Of a stretch of DNA of 42,284 bases, positions 28,228-37,455 are shown one piece after another. Below the pieces are notes generated by a model. It was given only the letters and a program-made list of their open reading frames with translations. It had not been told where the DNA came from and made no database searches. The position numbers were made by a program, and so were the translations under genes. The stretch is from Pedobacter borealis DSM 19626. GTDB lineage: Bacteria; Bacteroidota; Bacteroidia; Sphingobacteriales; Sphingobacteriaceae. Position 1 is the stretch's first letter. Each line of letters starts with the position of its first letter. The stretch spans positions 1-42,284 of the forward strand of contig NZ_JAUG01000037.1 in assembly GCF_000708285.2 (NCBI RefSeq). The letters are read 5' to 3'.

Positions 28228-29088
28228 ATGTCTACTCAAAGAAGGTTTCCTCCTGGAAGTGAATGGATATATTTCAAGGTATATGCATCTTATCATATAC
28301 AAAATGAGATTCTAGGCAATCAGATCTATCTCTTTGTTAAGCACTTATACGAAAAGGATCTTATCACAAAGTTTATTTTTGTAAGATACAATGACAACGA
28401 TGGGCCCCATTTAAGATTAAGATTTCTTTTGACAAATACTCAAAATTATCAAAAAATTGTTTTTATCGTTCATGACTCATTTTGTGATTTTATTAATGAG
28501 CGAATAATTAAACTTACACAAGATACCTACCTAAGAGAAATTGAACGATATCATGAAAATGACATTGAACGTTTAGAGACAATCTTTAGTGCGAATAGTT
28601 GGGAAATTTTGAAAGCTACAAGTAGCATGAAAAAATTTAATGATGATATTTGGCTTAATGTGGCTAAACTAACAGACAGGTTATTGGATACATTACAATA
28701 TTCACTGAATAACAAGATAGAAATTTGTCAATTAGCTCTGGATGGACTACATAAAAAATTGTCTACAACGAGTATAACAAAGAAAAAATTACAGACTTTT
28801 TTTAAAGATAATAAAGAGGAATATAATTTGTCGTTGTATCCTGTATTAAATACTAAAAACTTACTTTTTGAGGGCTTTCATTCTAATGGTATAGAAATGT
28901 TAACTTCCACTATTTTGCATAGAATTGAAGAGTCGGAGAGAACAATAATGATTCTCAATATTATACATATGAATTTTAATAGACTATTTCCTTGTTATCA
29001 AAATATTTACGAACTTGTTATATATGATTTTTTACTTTGCTCTTACAGGCAACAAAAAAACAATCCCAAACTATGCCAGACAATTTAA
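28228..29088 (+). CDS. Dehydratase elimination-domain protein (SpaB_C type)
   Basis: A 286-residue protein of the thiopeptide-type bacteriocin biosynthesis (SpaB_C) family. As the separate second half of a split LanB it would remove glutamate from glutamylated Ser/Thr, leaving the double bond. The start region PPGSEWIYFKVYASYHIQNE and the block FVRYNDNDGPHLRLRFLL, with the later CQLALDGLHKKL, are the family marks. Its ATG comes two bases after the dehydratase stop, so the two are translated together and probably form a complex. It overlaps the next gene by 16 bases. Confidence 0.9.
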   Translation: MSTQRRFPPGSEWIYFKVYASYHIQNEILGNQIYLFVKHLYEKDLITKFIFVRYNDNDGPHLRLRFLLTNTQNYQKIVFIVHDSFCDFINERIIKLTQDTYLREIERYHENDIERLETIFSANSWEILKATSSMKKFNDDIWLNVAKLTDRLLDTLQYSLNNKIEICQLALDGLHKKLSTTSITKKKLQTFFKDNKEEYNLSLYPVLNTKNLLFEGFHSNGIEMLTSTILHRIEESERTIMILNIIHMNFNRLFPCYQNIYELVIYDFLLCSYRQQKNNPKLCQTI

Positions 29089-30353
29089 AACTTAGGTCTG
29101 AAGTTGCCCAGGAAATAGTGACTAGAAAACCTGATTTTACTGAACGTTGGGCAATATTAGTTTTTTTGTTCTTAATTTTATTAATTTTTTCGCTTACCTG
29201 GTACATTAAGTATCCCATTACTGTTCAAGCTGCCGCAGTCTTATCTAGTACAAATTCCCCAAAGGAAATATTAACAAATGTTGACGGTAAAATAAAAAAG
29301 TTGATCCATACAACTGGAGATTTCGTAGTCGAAGGAGATCCTATTGCTTGGATAAAAACTACTTCGGATCATGAACAAGTATTAAAATTAGATAGGTTAT
29401 TAGATAGCGGCATACTTTTTCTGGAAAGGAAAAAAGAGCTTGACTTTGTTAAACTTTTTAGGTTTAGATTTAAGGAACTTGGCGATTTGCAGGAAAAATA
29501 TGAACAATTTTTATTAGCATTAAACTTATATAGAGAATCAACATCATCAGGATTTTTTCCAGCCAAAAGAAATTTATTGATGAAAGATCTTGATAATTTA
29601 AAAAGAATAGGAGTCAAGATAGATCAACAGCTTCAAATTGCTAAAGATGATGAGCAAATAGCCCTGACCTCTTTTATTAGAATGCAGGGGTTATTTGACA
29701 AGAAAGTGGTTTCTAAACTTGATCTAGAAAATGAAAAAATCTCCTATTTTAAAAAACAAGCCGTCATTCCTCAACTTCAGCAATCCAAATATCAAAATTC
29801 AAATACTCAGAGTGATAAATTACAGGAAATTAATCAGATGAATTTTGATATTACCGCTAGGATAAACAATATTTCAGAGATTGTATACAATCTAAGAAGC
29901 GAGATTATGGCATGGAAAGAAAAGTACATCATTTCTTCTTCTATTAGTGGTCATGTGGAATTTATTGTGCCTGTTCAGCAAAATCAAAATTTCGACACCC
30001 ACTCTTTATTGGGATATGTATATCCAAGTAAGTCTAAAATCGTCTTTAATACATATTTGCCGCAAAGCCAATTTGGAAAGATTAAAGAAGGTCAAGAAGT
30101 GCAACTCCGTTTAGACGCCTATCCATTTGAAGAAAATGGCATTATTAAAGGACATATTGAACGTATTTCCAAGATTGCTACAGATAAAGGTTTTTTAGCT
30201 ATAATTTCGTTGCAGAATGGATTAAAGACATCTTCAAATTTTGTTATCCCTTATAGAACTGGTTTGACTGCACAGGCGTTGATTATAACTAAAGATATGC
30301 GACTGTTGGAGAGATTATATTATAATTTTTTAAAAAAGAACAATATTAATTAA
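29073..30353 (+). CDS. HlyD-family membrane fusion protein
   Basis: A 426-residue periplasmic adaptor with an N-terminal transmembrane helix (WAILVFLFLILLIFSLTWYI, about 28-47), a half-lipoyl beta-barrel domain on each side (PKEILTNVDGKIKKLIHTTG and later SGHVEFIVPVQQNQNFDTHS) and a central coiled coil of about 180 residues. Such proteins link an inner-membrane exporter to an outer-membrane channel, so with the C39 ABC transporter at 31205-33388 it would carry the mature peptide out. No TolC-like gene is in the cluster; a chromosomal one may serve. I chose the ATG at 29073 (MPDNLKLRSEV) over a longer frame at 29037 because it gives a short overlap and a normal N-terminus. Confidence 0.92.
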   Translation: MPDNLKLRSEVAQEIVTRKPDFTERWAILVFLFLILLIFSLTWYIKYPITVQAAAVLSSTNSPKEILTNVDGKIKKLIHTTGDFVVEGDPIAWIKTTSDHEQVLKLDRLLDSGILFLERKKELDFVKLFRFRFKELGDLQEKYEQFLLALNLYRESTSSGFFPAKRNLLMKDLDNLKRIGVKIDQQLQIAKDDEQIALTSFIRMQGLFDKKVVSKLDLENEKISYFKKQAVIPQLQQSKYQNSNTQSDKLQEINQMNFDITARINNISEIVYNLRSEIMAWKEKYIISSSISGHVEFIVPVQQNQNFDTHSLLGYVYPSKSKIVFNTYLPQSQFGKIKEGQEVQLRLDAYPFEENGIIKGHIERISKIATDKGFLAIISLQNGLKTSSNFVIPYRTGLTAQALIITKDMRLLERLYYNFLKKNNIN

Positions 30354-30356
30354 GCT

Positions 30357-31208
30357 ATGATTAAGGTAAATATCATAGGTGGCTTAGGAAACCAAATGTT
30401 TCAATACGCCTATGGAAAAGCTTTGGCAATAAAATATAAAACAGATTTATTTTTAGATATATCAATATATGAAACGGGGCTTTCAAACCGTTCCTTTGAC
30501 CTTGGGATTTTCAATCTTGAAAATGTTGTGATTGGAAGCAGCAATTACTTAGAGTTGAAAGATTGGAAATATGTTGTAGAATTAAATGATCTAAACTTTT
30601 CTTTTAATAATGATCCACTAGCCTCAATATCTAATCTAGATAACCTTATCTCAGCAGGGAATACAATAATCATTCTTAATGGTTATTGGCAATCAGAAAA
30701 ATATTTTTTATCTATTGCAGATATTGTTCGCAAAACCTTTAGAATTCGAGAATCTTTAGATGGGAAATGGGAGAAACTTTATAGAAGGATAAAGCAGACA
30801 ACATCAATAATGATTAATGTGAGAAGAGGGGATTATTTAAATCTTTTAGACTACCATGGTGTTGTTAGTCTTGAATATTTAAATGAGGCCATGCAATTTA
30901 TGTCTAGCAATGTACATTCTCCAATATTTTTTGTATTTTCTGACGATATACCTTGGTGTAGGAGAAACCTTGCCCATACAACTAATCTCTTTTTTGTAGA
31001 TGAAAGTTATTATACACAAACATTTGATAAGTATTTAACTCTTATGACCTGTTGCAAACATTTTATAATTTCCAACAGCTCTTATGCCTGGTGGGCTGCG
31101 TGGTTATCAGATGGGAATGAGAAGATCGTGATTGCCCCAAAAAGATGGTTTGCCAATGATAAGCTAAATACTATAGATTTGATCCCTGAGGACTGGATTC
31201 AAATTTAA
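30357..31208 (+). CDS. GT11-like (alpha-1,2-fucosyltransferase family) glycosyltransferase
   Basis: A 283-residue enzyme with the family's N-terminal signature GGLGNQMFQYAYGKAL, the donor-binding motif NVRRGDYL and the C-terminal SNSSYAWWAAWL. GT11 enzymes transfer fucose from GDP-fucose to the 2-OH of galactose or related sugars. It begins 3 bases after the HlyD gene, so it is in the same operon as the biosynthetic and export genes. That placement is the best reason to think it modifies the peptide's glycan rather than a surface polysaccharide. Its stop codon overlaps, on the other strand, the stop of the exporter gene. Confidence 0.9.
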   Translation: MIKVNIIGGLGNQMFQYAYGKALAIKYKTDLFLDISIYETGLSNRSFDLGIFNLENVVIGSSNYLELKDWKYVVELNDLNFSFNNDPLASISNLDNLISAGNTIIILNGYWQSEKYFLSIADIVRKTFRIRESLDGKWEKLYRRIKQTTSIMINVRRGDYLNLLDYHGVVSLEYLNEAMQFMSSNVHSPIFFVFSDDIPWCRRNLAHTTNLFFVDESYYTQTFDKYLTLMTCCKHFIISNSSYAWWAAWLSDGNEKIVIAPKRWFANDKLNTIDLIPEDWIQI

Positions 31209-33388
31209 TCTCCAAGTTCTAATTGATTTTTAACTAATTCATAATATTCTTTCTTTTGAGAAATCAGCCCTGCGTGGGTTCCTTGCTCGACGATTTCCCC
31301 GTTCTTCATCACTACAATATTATCTGCATTTTTAACTGTGCTAAGTCTGTGGGCAATAACAATCACAGTTTTGTCCTTAAATATTTTATATAAATTTTCT
31401 ATAATTTCTTTTTCATTATTTGCGTCCAAGGCATTTGTTGCTTCGTCAAAAAATAAGAATTTAGGATCTTTATAAAGTGCTCTTGCAATCAACAGTCTTT
31501 GTTTTTGTCCTTGGCTCATGCCAATTCCATCAGACCCTATCTTTGTCCTCCAGCTATTTGGTAAATTATCAATGTATGAATCAATATTTGCACTTACTGT
31601 AGAGCGGTGTAATCTTTTCTCGTCTAATAACTCATCCCCAATGATGATATTATTGAGTATAGTATCATTAAATATAAAGCCTTCTTGCATTACAGCTCCG
31701 AATTGACTTCTCCAGAATGAAGGACTAATTAAATTAAACCGCTTTCCACCTATAACTATTTCTCCTTCGTAAGCAGTGAAAATCTTCATTAAAATTTTTA
31801 GGAGGGTTGTCTTCCCACTCCCACTCATTCCAACTATTGCTGTAACTTTATTCTCTGGAACAACAAGATTTATATTTTTTAAGACATTAACCGACTGTCC
31901 AGGATAAGTAAAGTTCAAGTTCTTTATTTCAATATCCATCTTCTCATTTAGCTTCGATTCAAATATTGATTCGACAGGCTCTTCATCCGCAGTGTTATGA
32001 ATTTCGTTTAATCTTTCCAAACTAATTTTCGCATCTTGAAACCCCTGAATTAGACCAACTGCATGACTTATTGGGCCTCCTAACTGACCAATGATATATT
32101 GAACAGCTATCATCGTACCAAAAGTTAATTGTCCATCAACTACTAGCTTAGCAACTACAAATGTTATTATTAAATCCTTGGATTGATTTATTAATAGCGC
32201 ACCGGCAGATTGCCATTGTCCATAATTTAAGCTCTTAAAATTTAATTTGAAAACCTGGGCCTGTATGTTTTCCCATTCCCATCTTTTAACTTGTTCTGCA
32301 TTATTTAGTCTCATTTCCTGCATGCCTTGAACCATTTGTATCGTGGAATTATTTTCTTGGGCAGACAAATAAAATTGCTGATAATTCATTTTTCGTCTAA
32401 TGGGTAAAAATGCTCGTATCCAGCAAAAATACAAAAGATTGCCACATGCGAATATGAGAAATAGTTTTGGGCTATAACTAATTAATATAAAAGAGTACAC
32501 CAACAAGTTTACAATAGAAAAAATGGTATTCATCGCAACCCCAGTAATAAATGCTTGAATGGTTCTATTATCGCCTAATCTTTGGAATATATCACCTACA
32601 CGGTGCGTCTCAAAATATGAAATTGGCAACCTAGTTAACTTAATCCAAAAATCTGAAAGTATTGAGATATTAATTATATTAGAAATTCTAATTTGAATTC
32701 TACTACTTATGAAACTTACAATTGTATTAGTTGCGGTAAGAGTAAGTTGGGCAATTAAAATTATGACTATAAAATTTAAGTTCTTAGCATAAATTCCATT
32801 ATCGACCATGCTTTGGGCTAGAAAAGGAAAAATGAGTTGAATTAAGAATGAAATTAATAATCCCCAAAAGATTCTAAAAATTTGAGACTTATTTTGCTTA
32901 AAATATTGAATAAATATAAACCAATCTAGCCTATTTTGCTGCTCTCCCGTTGTTTCATAAAATAATGGTGAAGGCTCTAATAACAGAGCAGTTCCAATAG
33001 GTTTGCCATCTTCATCAACATTGGAAATCCATTTTTTCTCAAAATCCTGCCTAGAGAGAGTTATAAGCCCTTTTGCAGGATCGGCAATCTTTATTTTTGA
33101 TTTTGTTATATCGTAAATGACAACAAAATGGTTCTGATTCCAATGTAGTATTGCAGGGAGAGGAACTTCCATGAGCAAATCAAAAGGGATCTGACATCCT
33201 CTTGTTCTAAAACCAATTTTTTCTGCTGTACGAGATATTCCAAGCATCGAAACACCATCTTTTGCTGTATTTATCAAAAATCTTAAGGTTTCAGTACTGT
33301 AATATTTGCCATAAAATTTTGACACCATGCGTAGACAGGTGGGGCCACAATCAGAATTATTAAGTTGTTGGTAATGTATAAATGCCAA
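31205..33388 (-). CDS. Peptidase-containing ABC exporter (C39, LanT type)
   Basis: A 727-residue bifunctional exporter that cleaves leaders after double glycine and pumps out the peptide. The N-terminal C39 peptidase has its triad as C14 (NSDCGPTC), H87 (NQNHFVV) and D103 (IADPAKG). About six transmembrane helices span 165-440. The nucleotide-binding domain shows Walker A VGMSGSGKTTLLK, signature GMSQGQKQRL, Walker B FLFFDEATNALD and H-loop IAHRLST. Both precursor leaders end in GG, its expected cleavage site. It is the only cluster gene on the minus strand, between two glycosyltransferase genes, and its start region faces the next glycosyltransferase across 104 bases of A+T-rich sequence that must hold divergent promoters. 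Confidence 0.96.
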   Translation of the reverse strand: MAFIHYQQLNNSDCGPTCLRMVSKFYGKYYSTETLRFLINTAKDGVSMLGISRTAEKIGFRTRGCQIPFDLLMEVPLPAILHWNQNHFVVIYDITKSKIKIADPAKGLITLSRQDFEKKWISNVDEDGKPIGTALLLEPSPLFYETTGEQQNRLDWFIFIQYFKQNKSQIFRIFWGLLISFLIQLIFPFLAQSMVDNGIYAKNLNFIVIILIAQLTLTATNTIVSFISSRIQIRISNIINISILSDFWIKLTRLPISYFETHRVGDIFQRLGDNRTIQAFITGVAMNTIFSIVNLLVYSFILISYSPKLFLIFACGNLLYFCWIRAFLPIRRKMNYQQFYLSAQENNSTIQMVQGMQEMRLNNAEQVKRWEWENIQAQVFKLNFKSLNYGQWQSAGALLINQSKDLIITFVVAKLVVDGQLTFGTMIAVQYIIGQLGGPISHAVGLIQGFQDAKISLERLNEIHNTADEEPVESIFESKLNEKMDIEIKNLNFTYPGQSVNVLKNINLVVPENKVTAIVGMSGSGKTTLLKILMKIFTAYEGEIVIGGKRFNLISPSFWRSQFGAVMQEGFIFNDTILNNIIIGDELLDEKRLHRSTVSANIDSYIDNLPNSWRTKIGSDGIGMSQGQKQRLLIARALYKDPKFLFFDEATNALDANNEKEIIENLYKIFKDKTVIVIAHRLSTVKNADNIVVMKNGEIVEQGTHAGLISQKKEYYELVKNQLELGD

Positions 33389-33492
33389 GATTTCTAAAAA
33401 ATTAATTTTTACAAATTAAAAATAAAAAAACATGGATTAACTCTTTGTTCTAAAAAAAAAAAAACATATTTACAAAATCAACCTTGATTAAT

Positions 33493-35205
33493 ATGATTTT
33501 ATTATCTGCTCAACCTGCCGAAACCTACTTCATGTGGCAATTGGAAATACAGATTGAAAATTTTTTATCTCTTGGATTCGCTCCAGAAGAAATTCACATA
33601 CTACTAGCTAAAGACCCAAAAACAGGCGTGCCCTCAAGAGTGAAAGATTTTATCTCCAACAACCATTCAAAAGCATCAATTTTTACGTACCCAGATACTA
33701 GGATTAAGAAAAATTATGTGTCTTCCATCCGTCCGAACATTATAAAACAACATTTTAAGAAACACCCAAAATTACGCAATCACAATATTTTTTATCATGA
33801 CAGTGATATTGTCTTTACAGATAAACTACCTGATTTTAAAACTCTTTGTTCTGATGATTATTGGTATTTTTCTGATACTAGATCGTATATTTCTTCAGAG
33901 TATCTAATTGCCAGAGGTGGAGTCATTGCATTTGAAGAAATGTGTAAGTTAATGGAAATTTCTCCAGCCTTAGTGAAAGCTAATGATACAAATGCTGGCG
34001 GGGCACAGTATCTATTAAAAAATGTAGATTATGAATTTTGGGATCAAGTAGAAGCAGATTCTGAGAAACTTTATGTATTCCTAGAAGCCAACAAATCACG
34101 TTATGCTAATATGTATTATAGCAACAATAGGGAGGAAACTGAGTACATACCCATATCTAGCTGGTGTGCAGACATGTGGGCAGTTTTTTGGAATGGACTT
34201 AAACGAACCCAAATAAAAATTCATTCGGAGTTAAATTTTTGTTGGCCACATTATGATGTTTCTTATTGGGAAAAAACAAATATTTTTCATAATTCGGGCG
34301 TCGGCATCGAAAATTCAGAGACGCTTTTTTACAAATCGCGATACCATAACCAAGAACCATATTATACGTACTTAGGCAACTTAGACAAATCTAAATGTAG
34401 CATAAAATATGCAGATTTAATATCAAAATTTAGGATTAACAAAATTTACAACGCCCTAGATACCACCCTTATAATTCCTATAAGAATAGATTCAGAAGAT
34501 AGATTGAGGAATCTAGAAACAATAATTAAGTATGTCAATAAGTATTTTAAAATTAAGATCATAGTCTTAGAGGCAGATGTTACAAGAAAAGTACCTCCTA
34601 ATATTTTAGCGCAAAATGTGCGCTATATTTTTATTCAAGATTCCGATAATTTATTCCATCGTCAGGTCTACAATAACTATATGGCTAAAATAGCAGACAC
34701 CCCAATTATCGTAAAATATGATTGTGATGTGGTGCTGCCCCCAACTCAACTATACAACTCAATAATTTCAATCAGACATGGAAAAAATAAAATCTCATAC
34801 CCTTATGATGGTCGGTTTATAAATATTGGAGGGGCTATTGCAAACTTTTTTCACTCAAATCAAGATATATTATCTTTTTCTGAATATGTAAATATTAGCT
34901 ACGGATCGATTGTACCATCTTTTGGAGGATGTTGTGTCCTGGATAGGGTTACTTACCTGCAATCTGGAATGGATAATAAAAACTTTAATGGCTGGGGTTT
35001 TGAAGATCAAGAACTATGTAAGCGATTTAAGATCCTAGGATTTGAAATTAGTAGAGAGAAAGGCCCCTTATATCATCTAGATCACAGAAGAGGCACACAT
35101 TCGTATTTTTATAGTACCGAAGAGATGTTAAATAGCTACCAAGAATATGTCAAGGTATGTAATATGCTGCCTTCTGAAATTATTCACTATATAAATACCT
35201 GGTAA
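33493..35205 (+). CDS. Two-domain GT-A glycosyltransferase
   Basis: A 570-residue protein with two sugar-transferase-like halves and no signal peptide. The N-terminal half (about 1-300) has an acidic DSD motif in NIFYHDSDIVFTDKL and the blocks NAGGAQYLLKNVDYEFW and WCADMWAVFWNGLK, whose pattern recalls enzymes that add sugar directly to Ser or hydroxyproline of peptides; this is similarity by eye only. The C-terminal half (about 320-570) has KYDCDVVLPP as its DxD and the galactosyltransferase C-terminal motif NGWGFEDQELCKRFKILGFE. One half may put the first sugar on a core Thr/Ser and the other extend it. I chose ATG at 33493; a TTG three codons earlier is possible. It overlaps nothing and starts the second plus-strand block of the cluster, 4 bases before the LanC-like gene. 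Confidence 0.8.
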   Translation: MILLSAQPAETYFMWQLEIQIENFLSLGFAPEEIHILLAKDPKTGVPSRVKDFISNNHSKASIFTYPDTRIKKNYVSSIRPNIIKQHFKKHPKLRNHNIFYHDSDIVFTDKLPDFKTLCSDDYWYFSDTRSYISSEYLIARGGVIAFEEMCKLMEISPALVKANDTNAGGAQYLLKNVDYEFWDQVEADSEKLYVFLEANKSRYANMYYSNNREETEYIPISSWCADMWAVFWNGLKRTQIKIHSELNFCWPHYDVSYWEKTNIFHNSGVGIENSETLFYKSRYHNQEPYYTYLGNLDKSKCSIKYADLISKFRINKIYNALDTTLIIPIRIDSEDRLRNLETIIKYVNKYFKIKIIVLEADVTRKVPPNILAQNVRYIFIQDSDNLFHRQVYNNYMAKIADTPIIVKYDCDVVLPPTQLYNSIISIRHGKNKISYPYDGRFINIGGAIANFFHSNQDILSFSEYVNISYGSIVPSFGGCCVLDRVTYLQSGMDNKNFNGWGFEDQELCKRFKILGFEISREKGPLYHLDHRRGTHSYFYSTEEMLNSYQEYVKVCNMLPSEIIHYINTW

Positions 35206-35209
35206 GTAA

Positions 35210-36361
35210 ATGGAAGAAATTAAAAACCTTTTAGCTCCTGTAGTATCAAAAATAAAAGATACCATAATCTTAAATTTAAATGGATGCAACAATAATGGAC
35301 TATTTTGGGGAAAAACTGGGGCCACGATTTTCTTGTTCGAATTTGAAAATGCATTTCTGAACGACAAAATATTCGATATTGCTAATGAAAATATTAAGTA
35401 TGTTATAAGTCATTTTGACAAAAAAAACGTCTCGTACGTTAGTGGCTCATCTGGCATCGTTTCGGCATTGAACTTTCTTAATTCTAGTGATTTCATTGCT
35501 GCGAGCTTTTCTCAAGAGATTTATAATAAGGTGGATGCAATGATTTTCAAACAAAATACAATCGTAGATCTTTCAATAAATTTATGCGGCATCACTTCAT
35601 ATGTCCTTGAGCGTTATAAATATTTTAAATCAGACACATCCCTAGCGCAACTTTTAAGAATTGAGCGAATAATCTGCCATGTTGATGCAGTAGACACTTT
35701 TTTAAATTCTTCAGCTCTGCCTTTTTCTGTAATTAGAGATATTTTTGAACTAAACGCTAAAATTGATGTCCTCCTTCTTGAAGTACAAAACATTTCAAAT
35801 TCTGCATTTTTATTGAATAGAATAGGTAAAACTACTATTTATCCAACGGGAACTATCCGCTGTCAATCTTTGATTATATCACGCATTAGAAAATTATTAG
35901 ATATTTTTAATGAATCGATAGTCAAAAGCAGTTACTTCAATGCTGAACATTCGAGCGCATTCATATTCATTATTACCGAATTATATAATGCTTTAATTCT
36001 TGTATCAGGAATTAATGAATCGGACCTTCTTAATTTATCCTCTAGTATTGTTCTTCTAGAAAATGAAGGTTTTAATAAAAATGACGACAACCATTGGATA
36101 CTAAATTATAAATTAATAACAATTCAAAATTTAAATAACATTTTAGCCAAATGCTACAACAATAGTCTACACAATGTTTTATTAAGACATATTCAGTCCT
36201 TTGTCGCCAAAGAAATGAATTCCCTATATAACCATGAAATTCCTTCTAATTTAGGTGAAAAAATAAGTATTGGTATAATGGGTTACGCGGGAATCGGATT
36301 AACTCTTTTACAATGTATGTCATCAGAACCTAATTGGAACAGCCTTACGTTAAAACACTAG
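35210..36361 (+). CDS. LanC-like protein without zinc ligands
   Basis: A 383-residue protein the same length as the real LanC at 39643-40794. It keeps remnants of the repeating LanC barrel: GLFWGKTGATIFLFEF near the start, YVSGSSGIVSALNFL, a middle INLCGITSYVLERY, and an end IMGYAGIGLTLLQC where LanC has its last G-x-x-G helix. The zinc-binding motifs WCYG and CHG are absent, and no Cys/Cys-His trio can be placed at equivalent sites, so it should not activate thiols as LanC does. Roles that fit are a scaffold for the modification complex, a substrate-binding partner for the glycosyltransferases beside it, or a cyclase of another mechanism. It is packed between two glycosyltransferase genes with 4-base and 2-base gaps. 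Confidence 0.65.
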   Translation: MEEIKNLLAPVVSKIKDTIILNLNGCNNNGLFWGKTGATIFLFEFENAFLNDKIFDIANENIKYVISHFDKKNVSYVSGSSGIVSALNFLNSSDFIAASFSQEIYNKVDAMIFKQNTIVDLSINLCGITSYVLERYKYFKSDTSLAQLLRIERIICHVDAVDTFLNSSALPFSVIRDIFELNAKIDVLLLEVQNISNSAFLLNRIGKTTIYPTGTIRCQSLIISRIRKLLDIFNESIVKSSYFNAEHSSAFIFIITELYNALILVSGINESDLLNLSSSIVLLENEGFNKNDDNHWILNYKLITIQNLNNILAKCYNNSLHNVLLRHIQSFVAKEMNSLYNHEIPSNLGEKISIGIMGYAGIGLTLLQCMSSEPNWNSLTLKH

Positions 36362-36363
36362 TT

Positions 36364-37455
36364 ATGCTCACTACCAAATTGTTTGTCATCTCAGATTATT
36401 CATTGAAAGATTCATACCTGATTGATTTTTTTAAACTACCAGATTCAGATATCTTCACTGTGCAGATTTTAATTATAGATACACCTCATAAGTATTTAAC
36501 TAAATCTGATGGAAGCTTATATATACCTAAACCTATAAATTCTGCAACCACATATTTGGATTCTTCACCCAAAAACTATGCTAATAGTTTATTAGATTTA
36601 TTAGAGGTTGATAGTTATATTTCTCCTGATGAAAATAATATATTCCTATTCAATAAAGCGAATTCTTTTTTATCAGAGGCCATCTTTAAGAGAAAATTAG
36701 GAAAGATTGTTTTATACCTTGAAAACGAGCAGGACTATTCTAAATCTGTTAAATTAAGGTATTATAACCATATTATTTCTTCCAACCGAACAATCGTTAA
36801 AAATTTACTATCCACCTGTAACACTAAAATAACCTTTTGGAGAAAATACATAAAAAAACCTGATCTAGAAGCGCTTAGCACCTTCTTAAAGCAAAATTTA
36901 TTTACTGAATTAGGGTTAGATGAAGGACAGAATAATGTTTGGTTAGTTAATGGGAATGGCATGTCAAAGGACAATCTGAATCTAATTCTAAAAATTAAGG
37001 ATTCATTATCTCAATATGAAAATTTAAAAATTATAATTTTTGGAAATTGTGATGTAATTCGGCTATTAAAATACATTCCACTAACTTCTTTACGTTATAT
37101 TATATTTTACGGGGATATAAACAATGAACTTATATTAAAATTATTATCTATCTCTAAAGTTCTATTTTTATTTAACGAAGAAGTCTTTAATGAAAATATA
37201 TTTATTTATGCTTTGCTTGCAGGATGCAAGCTCTTTGTTAAAACCGTTCCAGAGAATATCATTGAGGAAATTAGACCGTATAAAATAAATGATGTAGAAA
37301 AAATTAACAATCCTAAAGAAATAGCTAAACAGATCGAACTGCCCACTACAAATATTAAGCATTTGGATTTATTAAACCAAAGTACCGTTTTCGAACAAAA
37401 TTACTATGAAACAAAACTGCAAGAACTTTTATTTATCATTTCTAATGTTAATTAA
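36364..37455 (+). CDS. GT-B-like protein, probable glycosyltransferase
   Basis: A 363-residue cytoplasmic protein made of two Rossmann-like halves. The C-terminal half alternates strands and helices in GT4 order: VWLVNGNGMSKDNLNLILKI, LKIIIFGNCDVIRLL, LRYIIFYGDINNELILKLLS and IYALLAGCKLFVKTVPENI, where the last block sits where GT4 enzymes bind the nucleotide sugar. The classical E-x7-E motif is not clear, so activity is uncertain and a degenerate partner is possible. The start is ATG at 36364, two bases after the LanC-like stop; a TTG at 36334 would overlap that gene. It overlaps the S41 peptidase gene by 11 bases. I assign a glycosyltransferase role only at moderate confidence. Confidence 0.5.
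   Translation: MLTTKLFVISDYSLKDSYLIDFFKLPDSDIFTVQILIIDTPHKYLTKSDGSLYIPKPINSATTYLDSSPKNYANSLLDLLEVDSYISPDENNIFLFNKANSFLSEAIFKRKLGKIVLYLENEQDYSKSVKLRYYNHIISSNRTIVKNLLSTCNTKITFWRKYIKKPDLEALSTFLKQNLFTELGLDEGQNNVWLVNGNGMSKDNLNLILKIKDSLSQYENLKIIIFGNCDVIRLLKYIPLTSLRYIIFYGDINNELILKLLSISKVLFLFNEEVFNENIFIYALLAGCKLFVKTVPENIIEEIRPYKINDVEKINNPKEIAKQIELPTTNIKHLDLLNQSTVFEQNYYETKLQELLFIISNVN

Noticed and set aside
29037..29072. Earlier start for the HlyD gene
   Set aside because: It would overlap the preceding gene by 52 bases and add an atypical Gln/Lys-rich stretch; ATG at 29073 is more natural.
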